A DNA stretch of 64,000 nucleotides from Phallusia mammillata (GCA_003260075.1 QLIY01000013.1:1-64000), one strand, 5' to 3'. Shown: positions 1 to 12,173, numbered from the stretch's first letter. A program made the numbers and translations. Notes: generated from the letters alone by a model not told the origin.

Positions 1-44
1 CTTATGCAATATGCGTAAACTAATTGAACAATTGTGCTCAGAAC

Positions 45-404
45 TAGGGATAGGTCAAAACCGCAAATGTTCTGTTCGGTCGAGCACCGAGCATCTCAAG
101 TTAACACTCGGTGTATTGTGACTTCACAAACATTTAGAAGTTTTGTAGCTTTCCAAAATCATCTTCGTCACAAGCGATGTATTTAGCTGTACAAACCCCA
201 GAAGTACGCGGTTTTTTCCCATCTAAAAAACAGTCATTTTTGTTCTTAGATACCCTTTCGAACACTAGTTTCGTATGTTAGGAGCACAATGAATATGCAA
301 ATTTAATGCTCGGGTCAGTTTGTGCAACTGCTCGGCCAAGCAGAATAAAAAAAACAGCGATGCTCGGCTCGGGTTCTGGCTCTGCTCGGCTCAGCCCATC
401 CCTA
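45..404. mobile_element. hAT-like non-autonomous element, TAGGGAT family
   Basis: The ends are TAGGGATAGG and CCCATCCCTA in inverted orientation, flanked by the perfect 8-bp duplication CTCAGAAC (37-44 and 405-412). Inside are GCTCGG-rich subterminal repeats at both ends. The 8-bp target duplication is the hAT hallmark. It carries no transposase. Confidence 0.85.
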
Positions 405-499
405 CTCAGAACAACACTTTAGGAAAACAACCTTAAGAAGTAAAATTCGACCATCAACCTTGTTACAACCTAAGTCGTCAAGATTAATAGCCTCTAGGG

Positions 500-781
500 C
501 AGTGGTTCTCAACTCGTTTCAGGCCATGGACCACCGGCCCAGTAAAAATAATATCGTCGACCATTTCATTTGTTTAAGTACGCATACGAAACAACCATTT
601 GGGCTTGAAACATAATTCTTTAAAACCGATTTTCAAGAAATGAGATACAGTTATTAACAGCTAACATTTTGATGCTCTTTCAACATGTTATATGCAATCA
701 TCTCTAGTTTATCACTTAATGTAGTGGACGACCTGTGGACCACCCAAAAAGTCATCATGGACCACTAGTTGAGAACCACTG
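500..781. mobile_element. hAT-like non-autonomous element, CAGTGGTTCTCAAC family
   Basis: The termini are CAGTGGTTCTCAACT and its inverse AGTTGAGAACCACTG, flanked by the perfect 8-bp duplication CTCTAGGG (492-499, 782-789). It is 282 bp and has no coding capacity. A related copy in the opposite orientation lies at 10396-10704. Confidence 0.9.
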
Positions 782-839
782 CTCTAGGGTCCAAAGAAAT
801 GTACAACAAACATTGGCTTTACCTTGATTCATATTTCAG

Positions 840-3800
840 CACGTTGTGGACTTTTGGAAAAGTTTGAGCTGGCCAGATCCAGTTGATGCTTATACAATCG
901 CCCTCCGTATGACCGATGATGTCGCAAATGCTATCGAACGTTACGCCGACTTGGTCCATCGAAAACTAAGAGAGGTCGGATTCTTCGATGACGAAGGACA
1001 GTTTGACGTCACTGAGGAACTCTGCTTGACCCTTAATAACCTCCAGGTTCGTAAAAATAATCGACGTATATGAAGTACTGTAACTCAGGGTTATATAGCA
1101 AACCTCGGTTAAACCGGATTCGGTTAATCCGGATCTTCGCCTAATTCGGGGGGGGGGCTTTTGTGTCCAAACGGTATCGGATTAACCGAGGTTTGCTGTA
1201 CATCTGTGTTTTGAACAGAAATTTAAACTTTTTCATAATTGTTTAAAATGAACAAAAAAATGGCGTTTTGGGGTATTTTTTGCATCCGGTAATAATCCCT
1301 TTTCATTTTTAGTCCGTTAGTTTGTTTTTAGATTAAAAACTATTTAACCGTTTAAAAAGAACATTCAAAATGCCTTAATCATAAATAATGTATTTTTTCA
1401 GTATGTGAAAAGTTTTGTCGAAAACCTGCCAGAAAAAATGAATTTCCAAGTAATTGCCAACAACGTCGGTAAGTAAGATCTGTATAAAACTTTGCAAACG
1501 CCGTAAAACAACTGATTGCCAAATTCGTTAATTTACAGAACAACACCAGGAGGGTTTAAGTGGGGAACGTGTTCTGATCACATTTAGATCTCTGACAAGT
1601 GTTGCTCAAATCGGGATGGACAAGAAGATTCATTCCATTACAAGTATGGTGGGATCGAAAATGAAGGTGGGGGGGGGGGGACAGAACAACACCAGGAGGG
1701 TTTAAGTGGGGAACGTGTTCTGACCACATTTAGATCTCTGACAAGTGTTGCTCAAATCGGGATGGATAAGAAGATTCATTCCATTACAAGTATGGTGGGA
1801 TCGAAAATGAAGGTGAACAATTCGTAAAATGAAAGAACTGATATATATGAAAAAAGATAGAAATGAAAGTTTTGAATAAATTCCACAAACGCCATCCACA
1901 TACTGACATACACATAACATTGATGAAAAAATCATGCGAAAATTATCTTCAAAATTAGATGTTATAAACCAGCGGTTCTTGAACTGGGGTCCGCGGTCCT
2001 TTAGGGGTCCGTGAGACAATTTTGGGAGGCACCGCAAAAAGGTTGAAATACTTCTATAATCTTATTTGGTGTCAATTTGTGCCACTGAATAAGTTTAAAT
2101 CAAAGTAGAATTGAGAATCGACTCTGTTTTAATGCTAAACAATAGCCTTAATTGCATGACAACTAACAAAAACGCAATGGTGCGCGCATCGTAATGTTTT
2201 TGTCTTAACTAGCTAAAATCGTGCAATCACCTTTCGTTTTTCTGAAAAGCACATTTCAGCTAAAGGACCACAAGCCCTCGAAATATTGGCAAAGGGACGA
2301 TTTTGAAAAAATAATGAAAACGTTTGAAAACCACTGTTGTATTTTAATTATACTTTCCACTGCAAATTTGCATCGTTCAAAAGTATCAAAAAATGACAAA
2401 GTTAGTTTAAAGCCTTTCCTTACTTTTAGCCGGACATCAGGAAATACTTGCGAAGTTACGCCCAGCAAGCGTCTAGATGTGGTCATGGAGCTGACTTCCA
2501 CAGAGATCAAAATCAAGGAGACCGCAAGAAACTTTTGGACGCAGCGAACGAAGCGATTCGCCCACTTATGAAATACTTACACAACAACATTTTGACACTC
2601 AATGAATGGTTGTGCGCGGTTAGTAAGTTGTGTAATAAAATTAAAGTTGATGTGCATTAAGTAACAAGATTGGACTAGGAAATGTTCACTGTTGAAGTTT
2701 AAAACGGCCATAGACAATGTAAATGAAAAATATTTACACAGTGGTTAAATGAATTTAGGATTTAAAGCAAGAGGAGTATAAAAGCAAACAGTTATTTACA
2801 ACAAACGCATTGTAATATTTTTGCGTCTTTGTATTAGATTGCGTATGTAATGGGGGTATTTTATTGCTTCGGACTGAAAGTCGCTCGTAACTTTAACTTG
2901 AATTAAAACTTCTCCCCTTCGTTATTCAATGTTAAACAGAGTAATGAGCTTCAAACTAGGCATTTCTGCTAACATAAGAACTCGCATCAGACAAAGTTTA
3001 CCGATGTATGGCGCAAAAAGCATTCGCGAATTAAAAGCAAAATGTGTATAGGGAGGTTAATGGTTAGGGATATTTGGGTTGGCGTAAGGTTTTGTAAAAA
3101 AAATATACCCAACTGATAAACTTAGTTCATAACCCTGTCGCTGCCTCACTGTTATTTTAAATCACTGCGCTCTTTGCGCCATCTATCGGCATTTAACAAA
3201 CTTGTCTGTTGTGAGTTCTTATGTTAGTAGCTCTATCGCAGAATTGGGGCCATTAGTTGGTTCGCTCAATTTGTAGGTTGTACAAAACCCAGAATACTTT
3301 TTCAGCCGAATTTCAAACGAGTTCTTGAAGTCTTGTGGAAGGTCACAGTACAGGTGTTACGCAAGTTGGCGCTATCGGAGTATTCTGAACATCGGCCATT
3401 TTTCTTCTTCCAATGCAGGTAAGACCGCAAACTTCCATTTAAGTCAGTAGTTCTCAACCTATGGTACGCGTACTACTAGTAGTAGGACGGAGCTTTTCAG
3501 GTGGTGAAAATCTACTAACACCATACCACACGGCATACCCACATTTAGCTAATTTTTTATAGGTGGGGCAAAGAGCACTTTTAACCATATTTTGAAACGA
3601 CCTGTCTCTACAAATTTCTAACATAAAAGTTGAAAATTTAGTTTTTTGCCCTACCACTCTTTGACTGCTAAATAATTAATTCAGCTCTTTGCGTCACCTA
3701 TCGACATTTAGCTAAATATGGGTGTACGTGAGGTATGGTGTAAGTAGCTCTACCTTCAGGTGGTACGCCACTAATTTCCTGTCATACACAATTTGAGTCA

Positions 3801-6800
3801 AAATGGAATGGAATACATAGTCGATGCTAAACTATACAAATATCATTTCAATTAAGTCTTTTTTATCAACTTCACAAGTTATATCCCCAGAGCTGAAGTG
3901 TCAATTTACAAATCATGTAAAAATTAAGGTGAATTCCTCCCTTGAAGTTTTGAAAAATATAGAATAGAAAATAAGAAATAAGAGTTGTCAGATAGTACGC
4001 GATTCGTATAAGGCTGAGGACTACTGATTTAGACAGACACACGTAAAATTACTTTTGCAGGCACATCCTTAACCACCATTTGGTCGATTTCTTTCATGCT
4101 GAAGGTTCAGGCATTTCTATGAACCGCATGAATGGTAGTGAAGATTACCGCATTCTCGAGTCCGAATTAAAGATGCGTTGCGCGAAGACAGAAGACTTGA
4201 TGCGACTCTTCTATATGCAAGTGTGTATTTTGCTAAAGCTAAATTGCTGCAGCTACTGGCATACTTTAAAAAAAGTGATCATCTGGAAACATTTCACTGA
4301 AAAAACATCAGCAGTATATGTTAATATTAAAAGTTCCATATTTAAAACAAGACGGTTTCCAGTCGCGGGCGCCGGCACGTAGCACCCACTAAGTCTAGAA
4401 ATTTAATGTAGGCCTACATTAACGCATCTTGTTGTGGACGCTGACTACCCCAGAATTTTTTTCATGGTAAAGTGTTTCAAGTTTTCGTCATACAGCGCAT
4501 AATATTACCTTTATGTACATAATTATTTGATGTCGTAAGTAACTTAACTGTGTTAAAATCTCCCCCTTTGCGATTAAATCTGCCCCTTTAAGAGTAACTG
4601 TGTTAAAATCTGCCCCTTTGCGATTTTTTTTGTCGGCGCCCGTGTTTCCATTTCGAATGTTTTGTCCTACTATTTAGATGTACGATGAACAACAACGCTT
4701 AGCGAGTGACCCAACTTACGGCTATCTCAACGTACATGCTTGGTACGACCAACTCGGGGAGGAAATCAACATTGACGTCATCAGTGCAAATGAACTACAG
4801 CCACTTGATGTAAACGGGTTAAGCGACCCTTTCGTCACAATCAAGTGAGTGCTGTCCTGTTTCGTTTATCTGAACTTTTTGCACAGTCGCAAGGGTTTGA
4901 CCGTGAATTCGGAAATCTAAAACATTAGCAGTCGGGAGTTTTTTTTATCTGATTTCTGAATTCTGTTACAATATCATTTCGCTTCAAGGTCCCATGTGTG
5001 GTTTTAGGCTATTTTAAGCGAAATTTTATACATATGCATATTGTAACTGGTTGTGGGTTTAAATCCTATCTCGGTCGCTTTAGTTTCCTTGAGCAAGTAA
5101 AGTTAAGCGGCATTGTTCCAACTCAATGGTCCTCGATGGGTTGAACTAAAATTGAAGTCACCAACTGTTTAAGTCGAAAAAAATCCACAAAAAATTATTC
5201 AACGGACTTGCAATGAAACAGGCAGCTCGACGGCGTACTCATTATAAGCGTAACGTGTTCAGGCGTTGCTCGTCCACGAAAAGGATATATAACAAACAAC
5301 CAAACAAACCCAGTGGTTCCCGATGGGTTGAAATAAAATCGAAGGCACCAACTTTTTATGTCGAAACAAATCTCATTTTAAATGATTCAACGGCAATAAA
5401 ACAGACATAGGCCTATCTATACTGCGGAGTTAACAAACAAAAAAGCATTTCAATTGCCACAGCCGGCGTTTTATACCTCGTATCATATTCCAGAATTTCA
5501 CCAGTGATGATGTTTCGTGAGCATCGTGAAAAGCAAACACTGGTGGTGAAGAAAACCTTAGACCCTTTGTTCGACAACGAGAGCTTTTGTTTCTCAATTC
5601 CAAAAGACAAAGTGGCGCTAGATGGCGCTGTGCTACACTTTACCGTGCTCGACCATGACGTCATCGGGTCGAACGACTTGGAAGGCGAAGCGGTGATTCC
5701 CCTCAACATTCTTGATGGCGCTGTCAGGTAGGTTAAACTAGGGCAAAGGTTATGTCACCCGTCTCAAATGTGAATCGTTTTGCAAATAAATAAATCACAA
5801 AGTGCCAGGCCCATTGAAGGCTTTATACCGAATCAGCCGGTCACAAAGCATTCCCATATGGCTAGGTGTAAGCTAAAAAAATCTAGCCTGCGGTAGGATT
5901 CGTACCCACGACAAGAGTCTTTCCTGGACTTGCGCTTTACCAACTGAGCGCGGTGGCGATTTCTGTATGAACGGCCGTGATCGCTGGTACGCATTGATAC
6001 TTCAGGGCTGATGCCAGTTTTAGTCCTAAATTGGTACAGTTCAAATCAGACAAAATATATATATTCCACGATATTCATTGACTGATTTCGTTACTTACTT
6101 GAGAAATATTTTCTATTTTTATGCGTTTTGTATGTATTGTGTGTATTTATATTTCGCGTATTTGACAAAAAAACTCTTGTATAACTGAAAAAAAGTTTAT
6201 AACCGATAAGTTATAATAAGCTTACTAATTTTAACACGACAGGGGAACTGCAAACAGAAATTACCGACTTCCTCTTACACAACCAGGTTCATGGTGCACG
6301 AAAACCAATAAGTCGAAACCGAAACAGGTAACTGGAAAGTTTTTGTGTATTTTACCCAATGTAGTTTTATTTTGAAATCCTAAATGCGTTTTTGTTGACA
6401 TTGACTAGCTTAGCATAAAACAAGACCCGCGAAAACTTTAACATTTTAGAATTTTTTTTCATATTAGTTTTGCTGTTAGCGTTCATATAAAAATGAAACC
6501 TTTGGCTTCAACACATTTTGCTATTTTTTCACTCAAAAGAAAGTTCAAAACTGAATATAAATAAGTTCAAAACTAAATATTATTCAAAAAAGTTCAAAAC
6601 TCTAAACAACATCCAATAAAAATCTCGACAGGTTCGTGCATCTTCGTCAACAAGCAACGGTTTTAAGCAGAACGAATTAGAGCTGGCCACGTCATTCTCT
6701 AATCTCACTCTGAACGACGATGGCCTTGACTTTGAATCCACTTTAGCAGTCAGCCCACTGGTTTTAATAAACGCCAGGTCCAGCTTCGACAAAGACGCTG

Positions 6801-6847
6801 ATGAGTTTTCCAGAGGCAGAAGACGACTAAAATCAATTGCTGAATAA
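840..6847 (+). CDS. UNC13D-like: Munc13-4/BAIAP3-like protein, C-terminal part (5' partial)
   Basis: Ten exons read with consistent phase: 840-1046, 1402-1468, 1539-1666 (or its copy 1685-1812), 2430-2618, 3306-3418, 4061-4220, 4678-4844, 5494-5727, 6243-6327 and 6632-6847, giving about 521 codons and a TAA stop. The first six exons match the end of the MUN domain and the MHD2 region (FWKSLSWPD, then PLMKYLHNN, then DFFHAEGSG). The next exons form a C2 domain with both calcium loops: LDVNGLSDPF and VLDHDVIGSND, carrying all five expected Asp. DLEGEAVIPL is also typical of Munc13-4. This family tethers and primes secretory granules for SNARE-driven, calcium-triggered exocytosis at the plasma membrane. 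The last exon is a weakly conserved Ser-rich tail. Upstream exons (N-terminal C2, start of MUN) lie outside the window. BAIAP3 is the alternative family name; I favour UNC13D from motif similarity only. Confidence 0.85.
1096..1198. mobile_element. pogo/Tigger-like MITE, interrupted by a 10-G run
   Basis: The inverted ends (AGCAAACCTCGGTTAA and TTAACCGAGGTTTGCT) are flanked by TA. Sibling copies are 170-250 bp, while this one is 103 bp with 10 G (1148-1157) at its centre. Part of the interior is therefore probably missing from the assembly. Confidence 0.7.
1539..1666 (+). CDS. UNC13D-like: UNC13D-like exon, first copy of a duplicated exon
   Basis: This is a 128-base exon with an acag acceptor and a gtg donor whose third base runs into a 12-G stretch. 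It encodes EQHQEGLSGERVLITF and onward, ending in GSKMK. It enters in phase 1 and leaves in phase 0. A second copy at 1685-1812 differs at only two bases (one Ile/Thr change, one silent). Splicing both copies in series would shift the frame, so only one can be used. They are most likely two alleles placed in tandem by the assembler. Confidence 0.75.
1685..1812 (+). CDS. UNC13D-like: UNC13D-like exon, second (probably allelic) copy
   Basis: This is a near-identical copy of the exon at 1539-1666, directly after a 12-G run. It has its own acag acceptor and a normal gtgaac donor. Only one of the pair fits the reading phase between exon 1402-1468 and exon 2430-2618. Confidence 0.7.
1970..2336. mobile_element. 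Decayed hAT-like element
   Basis: The left end CAGCGGTTCTTGAAC and right end TTTGAAAACCACTG are imperfect inverse copies. The flanks TTATAAAC and TTGTATTT agree at five of eight bases, so this is an old insertion. It lies in an intron of the UNC13D-like gene. Confidence 0.5.
3445..4026. mobile_element. hAT-like non-autonomous element (old copy)
   Basis: The ends are CAGTAGTTCTCAACC and GAGGACTACTG. The flanks ATTTAAGT (3437-3444) and ATTTAGAC (4027-4034) agree at six of eight bases. It fills most of the intron between exons 3306-3418 and 4061-4220. Inside, related segments near 3470-3550 and 3690-3780 repeat in modified form. Confidence 0.65.
4362..4643. mobile_element. Short inverted-repeat element with CGGGCGCCGRCA ends
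   Basis: The ends CGGGCGCCGGCA and TGTCGGCGCCCG are inverse apart from one base. Direct repeats GTTTCCA flank it (4355-4361, 4644-4650). It contains two copies of a motif around GTTAAAATCTCCCCCTTTGC. Seven or eight bases of duplication suggest hAT, but I am not sure of the superfamily. Confidence 0.55.
4678..5727 (+). other. C2 domain of the UNC13D-like protein (two exons)
   Basis: Exons 4678-4844 and 5494-5727 encode a complete-looking type II C2 fold. GYLNVHAWYDQLGEEINIDV is the first strands, LQPLDVNGLSDPFVTI the first calcium loop, and LVVKKTLDPLFDNESFCF the strand 3-4 region. FTVLDHDVIGSNDLEGEA is the third loop. All acidic residues expected for calcium binding are present, so calcium-dependent lipid or SNARE binding is likely, by analogy with the Munc13-4 C2B domain. 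Confidence 0.8.
5035..5410 (+). mobile_element. tRNA-related SINE-like repeat with internal duplication
   Basis: GTGGGTTTAAATCCTAT resembles a tRNA T arm (B box) and is followed by a CTCGGTCGC tail. Downstream, 5121-5222 and 5311-5407 are diverged direct copies of each other, sharing GATGGGTTGAA, then AAAAT(T/C)GAAG and CACCAACT. The A box is not clear, so it is probably 5' truncated. Confidence 0.5.
5886..5957 (-). mobile_element. tRNA-derived SINE head (tRNA-like, not a tRNA gene)
   Basis: On the minus strand, GCTCAGTTGGTAAAGCGC matches a tRNA A box and D arm. GTGGGTACGAATCCTAC folds as a T arm with a B box. The acceptor stem has two mismatches and the anticodon stem is poor, so a functional tRNA is unlikely. 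It lies in an intron of the UNC13D-like gene. A SINE body may extend to about 5800. Confidence 0.6.
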
Positions 6848-7296
6848 CTTTTCGGCCAATTTTATTATTTACCACTTAACTTTTTCAGTGCGTTTTGACC
6901 ATGGTTTTTGTATTTTGTTTTAATACTTTGAACTGATTGTACCTTGTAGTATTGATTTTTGTAAATGATACAACCGTGTATTTGATTGCAAACTAGGAGA
7001 TTTTAGTAATCTCTATATCGGAAAAGTATTTTCTACATTTAAGACCAGAGAAATAATGCATTGTTTAATCAACATGCTAATCTTTTTTTAGTGTTGCTTC
7101 CAGTGGTAGTGCAGGTACAAAGAAAATTTTTCAACTGTACAAGCAATTTTCACACATTTCTTGCCAAGGTACGCCTAGTTTGAAAGTCCAAATACAGTAC
7201 AAATTTCGATGGCCAATGATGGATAATTAATGTTTTCCCTAATGGTCACGACCCAAACAAAAAATAACTTGTCCCAGACCAAGCAAATCGACTATA

Positions 7297-7465
7297 TTTT
7301 TTAACAACGGCAAATAACTGATCGCTATGTCCTGTTTGTAGCCTACACTTATTGTTTTGTTATGTTTTCGTCGCTGGGGGGGGGGATTTTTAACAACGGC
7401 AAATAATTGTTCGCTGTGTCCTGTTTGTAGCCTACACTTATTGTTTTGTTATGTTTTCGTCGCTG
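7297..7465. repeat. Direct duplication split by 10 G
   Basis: The copies 7297-7375 and 7386-7465 differ at a few bases and are separated by G at 7376-7385. Confidence 0.85.
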
Positions 7466-7858
7466 CGTGAAGAGTTATTTTTTTCAATTATCCGTAACTG
7501 CTTCTTTTATTGTCGCCACTGTTTAACCAACTACGTGGTGCAAAAATATTTATTAAACAATGTCCTAAAACGGCTTACTTGTTTTATCGACAGCAAATAT
7601 ATCAACAGAAAGTGCGAGTATTTGACCTGTAGGTAAATTACCCCAACTAATTCTTGGATTTGTCAAATATGCCGGTGAGAAGCATTGCAACAAAATATGC
7701 CCAAAAACATGCTGCTGTTGAAGTCATAAGCAACCCACAAATTTAGCAATCGTTTATTGCACCAGTTTGATTATCGGACAATATTACAATTATCCTAATT
7801 GAAATGTATACAAGTCACTCAGTTAAGATTAGAATTAAACTGTTTAAAAGTATTTTGA

Positions 7859-8121
7859 AGCAATGGATATTCAATATTAAGTTGTATCACCATTTCAAAA
7901 ACGGTAAGTCAGAAGGCAACTTCTCAAAAGCATTGAAGTGTAGAGCAGTGGTTCATGACGACTTTTTGGGTGGTTCACAGGGCGGGGGGGGGGGAGCAAT
8001 GGATATTCAATATTAAGTTGTATCACCGTATCAAAAATGGTAAGTCAGAAGGTAACAACTTCTCAAAAGCATTAAAGTGTAGAGCAGTGGTTCATGACGA
8101 CTTTTTGGGTGGTTCACAGGG
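7859..8121. repeat. Direct duplication split by 11 G
   Basis: The copies 7859-7983 and 7996-8121 are near identical around G at 7984-7994. Each ends in a fragment of the CAGTGGTTC hAT family. Confidence 0.85.
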
Positions 8122-8195
8122 CATTAATTATATTTGTGATAAACTAGGGGTAGCTGCATGTAATCTAATGAACATTCAATAGGAAAAGGCGTATG

Positions 8196-8284
8196 CAAGT
8201 TATTAGCTATTTATTGTTAACTATAAGTTGCTTGATGTGACTCCTCAAATTTTTGCATTAAAGGAATAAATTTTAAACCAATAT

Positions 8285-8377
<93 letters not shown>

Positions 8378-8466
8378 AAGTTATTAGCTATTTATTGTTA
8401 ACTATCAGTTGTTTGATATGACTCCTCAAATTTTTGCATTAAAGGAATAAATTTTAAACCAATATG
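8196..8466. repeat. Direct duplication split by 91 G
   Basis: The copies 8196-8284 and 8377-8466 differ at three or four bases. Between them is the longest G run of the window, 8285-8375. Confidence 0.85.
8391..8396 (-). terminator. Possible DNA2 polyadenylation signal
   Basis: An AATAAA hexamer on the minus strand lies about 255 bases past the DNA2 stop. The same hexamer occurs in the duplicated copy near 8210. It is plausible by position only. Confidence 0.3.
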
Positions 8467-8650
8467 CTTGTTATGGATGCTTTCTTTATCCTTACACTTA
8501 TGGACTGATCCATGATATTCTTTTGAACAGACATGGGCTGAGTTGACAACCACTGGTGTGGAGTTTGAAAGTGCACAAGCTCACCGAAAATATTTTACAG
8601 TTTTTTTGGCATTTTCTGATTGCAAATAACAAAAAGTTTCCTAAAAACAA

Positions 8651-11600
8651 CTACAGATTGAGTATTAGTTGATTAGTTTGGAGATACTCGATCATTTTTT
8701 TGCACGGTTCGTATTCATTTAAACTTCTTATGCATCCAACCATTATTAACTTGTGTTTTGCTCGCGTGAGGGCGACATTGAGCCTTCTCCAATCATTGAG
8801 CAATTCCCCCTTCTGTAAAACAAACAAAGTTGTTATAGCAGTGATTTTCAGAAAACTTATGTTATAAATTGCAATGTATTGTTTAATTTTAAGTGAACTT
8901 AGTAAAAATACACAGTCGAAAAAAAAATCGTTTAAATGAAGCCATGCACTTACTTTTTCACCAAGTTCATCTTTCTTGGAACGGACAAACGACAACAAAA
9001 TCACACTTTTATCTCGTCCTTGATATTTGTCCACAGTGTTGATCTCAATATCACCCACGTCATCAGCTGCATACGTCACAGTAGGTATTAGTAAATGGTA
9101 AAAGTTTACATTTATTTTTCAAGGGTAAATGTATGAAAAATATCAGTTGCACTTTTCAAAAATCTAAAACCATTACAGAACGTAGGTACAGTTGTAACAA
9201 TCGTCAAAAGCGTGGGCTATATCTAATAGGATTGAACAAAACAGCGTGTTTGTTCAAAAACAAAACTGCCTGACTTGTATATAATGCTTGAATACAGTAA
9301 AAATATTATGTTCCAGACGCTTCGACAACTTGTTGTCATTACTAATGCAAAACTTTGTGTAATCTACTTTTTCAGATACTGTAGTGTCCATGGCTTGATA
9401 TGTTTTGCATTTGGCGGTTAGCAAACGGATAGAGAATAAATTATGTAAGTTTTTTTTTATCCTTGGTGGATCGGAACGTATTAATGCCAGCTGCCTGTCT
9501 GGTTTTAACTTCGTTGGATCATTTTAAGATTTTTACACAGAATCGGTGTCTTCAATTTAGTTAAAACCATCAAGCTCCACTGGGTCAGAGAAATGTCGAT
9601 TAGATTTCTTGGAGCAACACGAAAGTGGGCATCAGACAGTCACCCCGGCCGAATAATTTCTAATGCTCCTCAGCCGAGAACCACTATGAGAAATGAAAAA
9701 GTGTATGACAATGGACAACCACATTGCCGGTAATGGAAGGGTTCACACATTTTTAAGCTACAGGCCAGACAAACGGTCCGATTATTTCATGACAAAGTCC
9801 ACACAAAACACACCGTGAGACTTCTGTAAGATAACAACTGTACTGCAGTTTTGGGTGACTCGAAGGCCGTCACAAATTGTTTAGAAAATGAAGTGCGTGT
9901 TTTTGACCTAACCCACCAGCAATTTTTTGAACTTCTTCTTCAATCGCTTGCAGTTGTTTTCGGAATGGAGCAATAATACCAATTTGGGACCCACGACAAC
10001 CACACTAAAATAAGTGCTAGTTGTTACTGAAACAATTTGATGAAATAACATGAATACGATTGTTTTTACCTTCAACAGTTTAGCAGCTATTTTGGACAAA
10101 ACTTTTGCTTCGTGCAAATTACGTATACCATTGTCCACCGCTTCTTCATAGTGAGAAGTCTGTATTTCCGATGTAAAAAGACAAAAATTAAGACAGAAAT
10201 GTCACAAATAGCCGGTAAAATGAATTAACTGGTCGCTCATATCACCATCAATGATACAAATGGTAAATACAGTAAACCGCGGTTAATCCGGATCCGTTCG
10301 GACGAAAAACAATATCCGGATTAACCGATGTCGATTAGTTCAAGTCTTAACATATAACAAATCATTTGTACCTCAAGTTTTTTTTCGAATTAGGCCAGTG
10401 GTTCCCAACTGGTGGCCCATGGACCACTAGTGGTCCATGATGACTTTTTGGGTGGTCCACAGGACATCCACTAAATTTGTTAATAAACTGGAGATGATGG
10501 CATATTACATATTGAAAGTGTATCAAAATGTTAGCTGTTAATAATTGTATCTCACTTCTTGAAAATCGGCTTTAAAGAGTTCTGTTTTAAGCCCAAATCG
10601 TTGTTTCGGATGCATACTTCAATCTTGCTCCAAAAAGATGTGGTCCACGATATTATTTTCACCGGGCCGGTGGTCCATGGCCCGAAATGAGTTGAGAACC
10701 ACTGAATTAGGCAAAGATCCGGATTAACCGAATCCGGTTTAACTGAGGTTTACTGTGGTTCGAAAAGTTTTGACAATCGAATCCCTAATTCAAAAACCCA
10801 TATATTGAAGAATAATATTGTTTCAATTTCTTTTTCAAACTCCTATGCAGACAGTAACGATTTTTTAGGTTCAGAAAAGATATCACAATTATCTATAATT
10901 TTTAATATTGTATATTATGTCACACATTCCAAGATATGTTAACTTACTTTGCTTGTGTCAAGAAACAGAACCGAAGTTTTGACATCCAAAGTTCGAATTA
11001 ACCAACTATTTTCACTTTCGTCTTTAAGCTCCGTTTTTACTGCATCGATATTGTCGAGTTTCACGGTTGCTGTGGCAACGCTTTCGTGAGCACATTCAAG
11101 CCGGCCCTCATATGTCACATGATTACTGAGAGCCATGATGTCGCTGAAAATGTGAATTTTTCAAGTAGTTTTTTTTATCCAATTAAACAATTGACTAAAT
11201 GTTGTCATGGGTTATTTTGCCGCTTGTGATTTGTATTTGGTTTTCATTGTTGCATTTCATAGGGGGGGGGGAATGTCGCTGAAAATAGGATTTTTTTAAG
11301 TAGTTTTTTTTTATCCGATTAAACAATTGACTAAATGTTGTCATGGGTAATTTTGCCGCTTGTGATTTGTATTTGGTTTTCATTGTTGCATTTCATATTA
11401 TAAACTGTTGTGTAGCCAAATATCATGATGGTGCCATAAGGATTTGCGGAAACGTTTGAATAAGAAAGCATGTCGCTTTTTACGTCCAGTTGCGCCGGTA
11501 TATTCGTCACGAAGCATTTTATAATAATAATTTAACGCACTTTTTATTATTTTCTTGTAGCAACGTTTGACACAAGTCGGGTTTTTGTTCAAATGAATTA

Positions 11601-12119
11601 CACCAAAAAACGTTTTGTCGTTTTCTTTGCAATAAACAACTGGAACTGATTTGGCGTACTGCTGTATTTGAAACAGTACGAGCTTTAATAAATACGAATG
11701 AAACTCACCTGTTCATTCTGTACTGTAGAGTAAGTTCACAAAGTGCAGGTTTGTGGATGGTTAACCGACGGAACAAGCTTTCGTCTGCACCCATTTGTCT
11801 GCAATGTAACATCAAAAATCGATAAATATTTGTTTATGGTAAGTTTAAATATAGCAAAATTCCCTATTTATTAGTTTTCATTATTGTAATTGGTGGTCGG
11901 AGTAAAACCAGAATTTTTTAGTTTCGTAATACGCCCATTTGAAACGTTTAATACTTTATTTAGCTCAGCGGATTCAACTCGTTGGGCATAGGGTTTAAAT
12001 CAGCGATGCACCAAACCCGCCTAAAAAGGTTCGGGCCGAAACCGAACGAATCAGGCCGAACCTAAAATCCTCTTTCTTATGGACGTTTTCAACTGAACCT
12101 TGTGTTGTTGATGCAAGTA

Positions 12120-12173
<54 letters not shown>

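Larger units (their letters stand above)
1535..1815. repeat. Direct duplication split by 12 G (UNC13D-like exon)
   Basis: Copies 1535-1668 and 1681-1815 are nearly identical and separated only by G bases. Each holds the acceptor, a 128-base exon and the donor start. This fits two overlapping allelic contig ends joined by filler. Confidence 0.85.
6848..8650. other. Convergent intergenic region between UNC13D-like and DNA2
   Basis: It holds the 3' ends of both genes and three direct duplications split by G runs: 7297-7375/7386-7465, 7859-7983/7996-8121 and 8196-8284/8377-8466. Pieces of the CAGTGGTTC hAT family occur at about 7947 and 8085. I see no further gene. Confidence 0.6.

Noticed and set aside
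5886..5957. Functional tRNA gene
   Set aside because: Acceptor and anticodon stems have mismatches. It fits a SINE head better.
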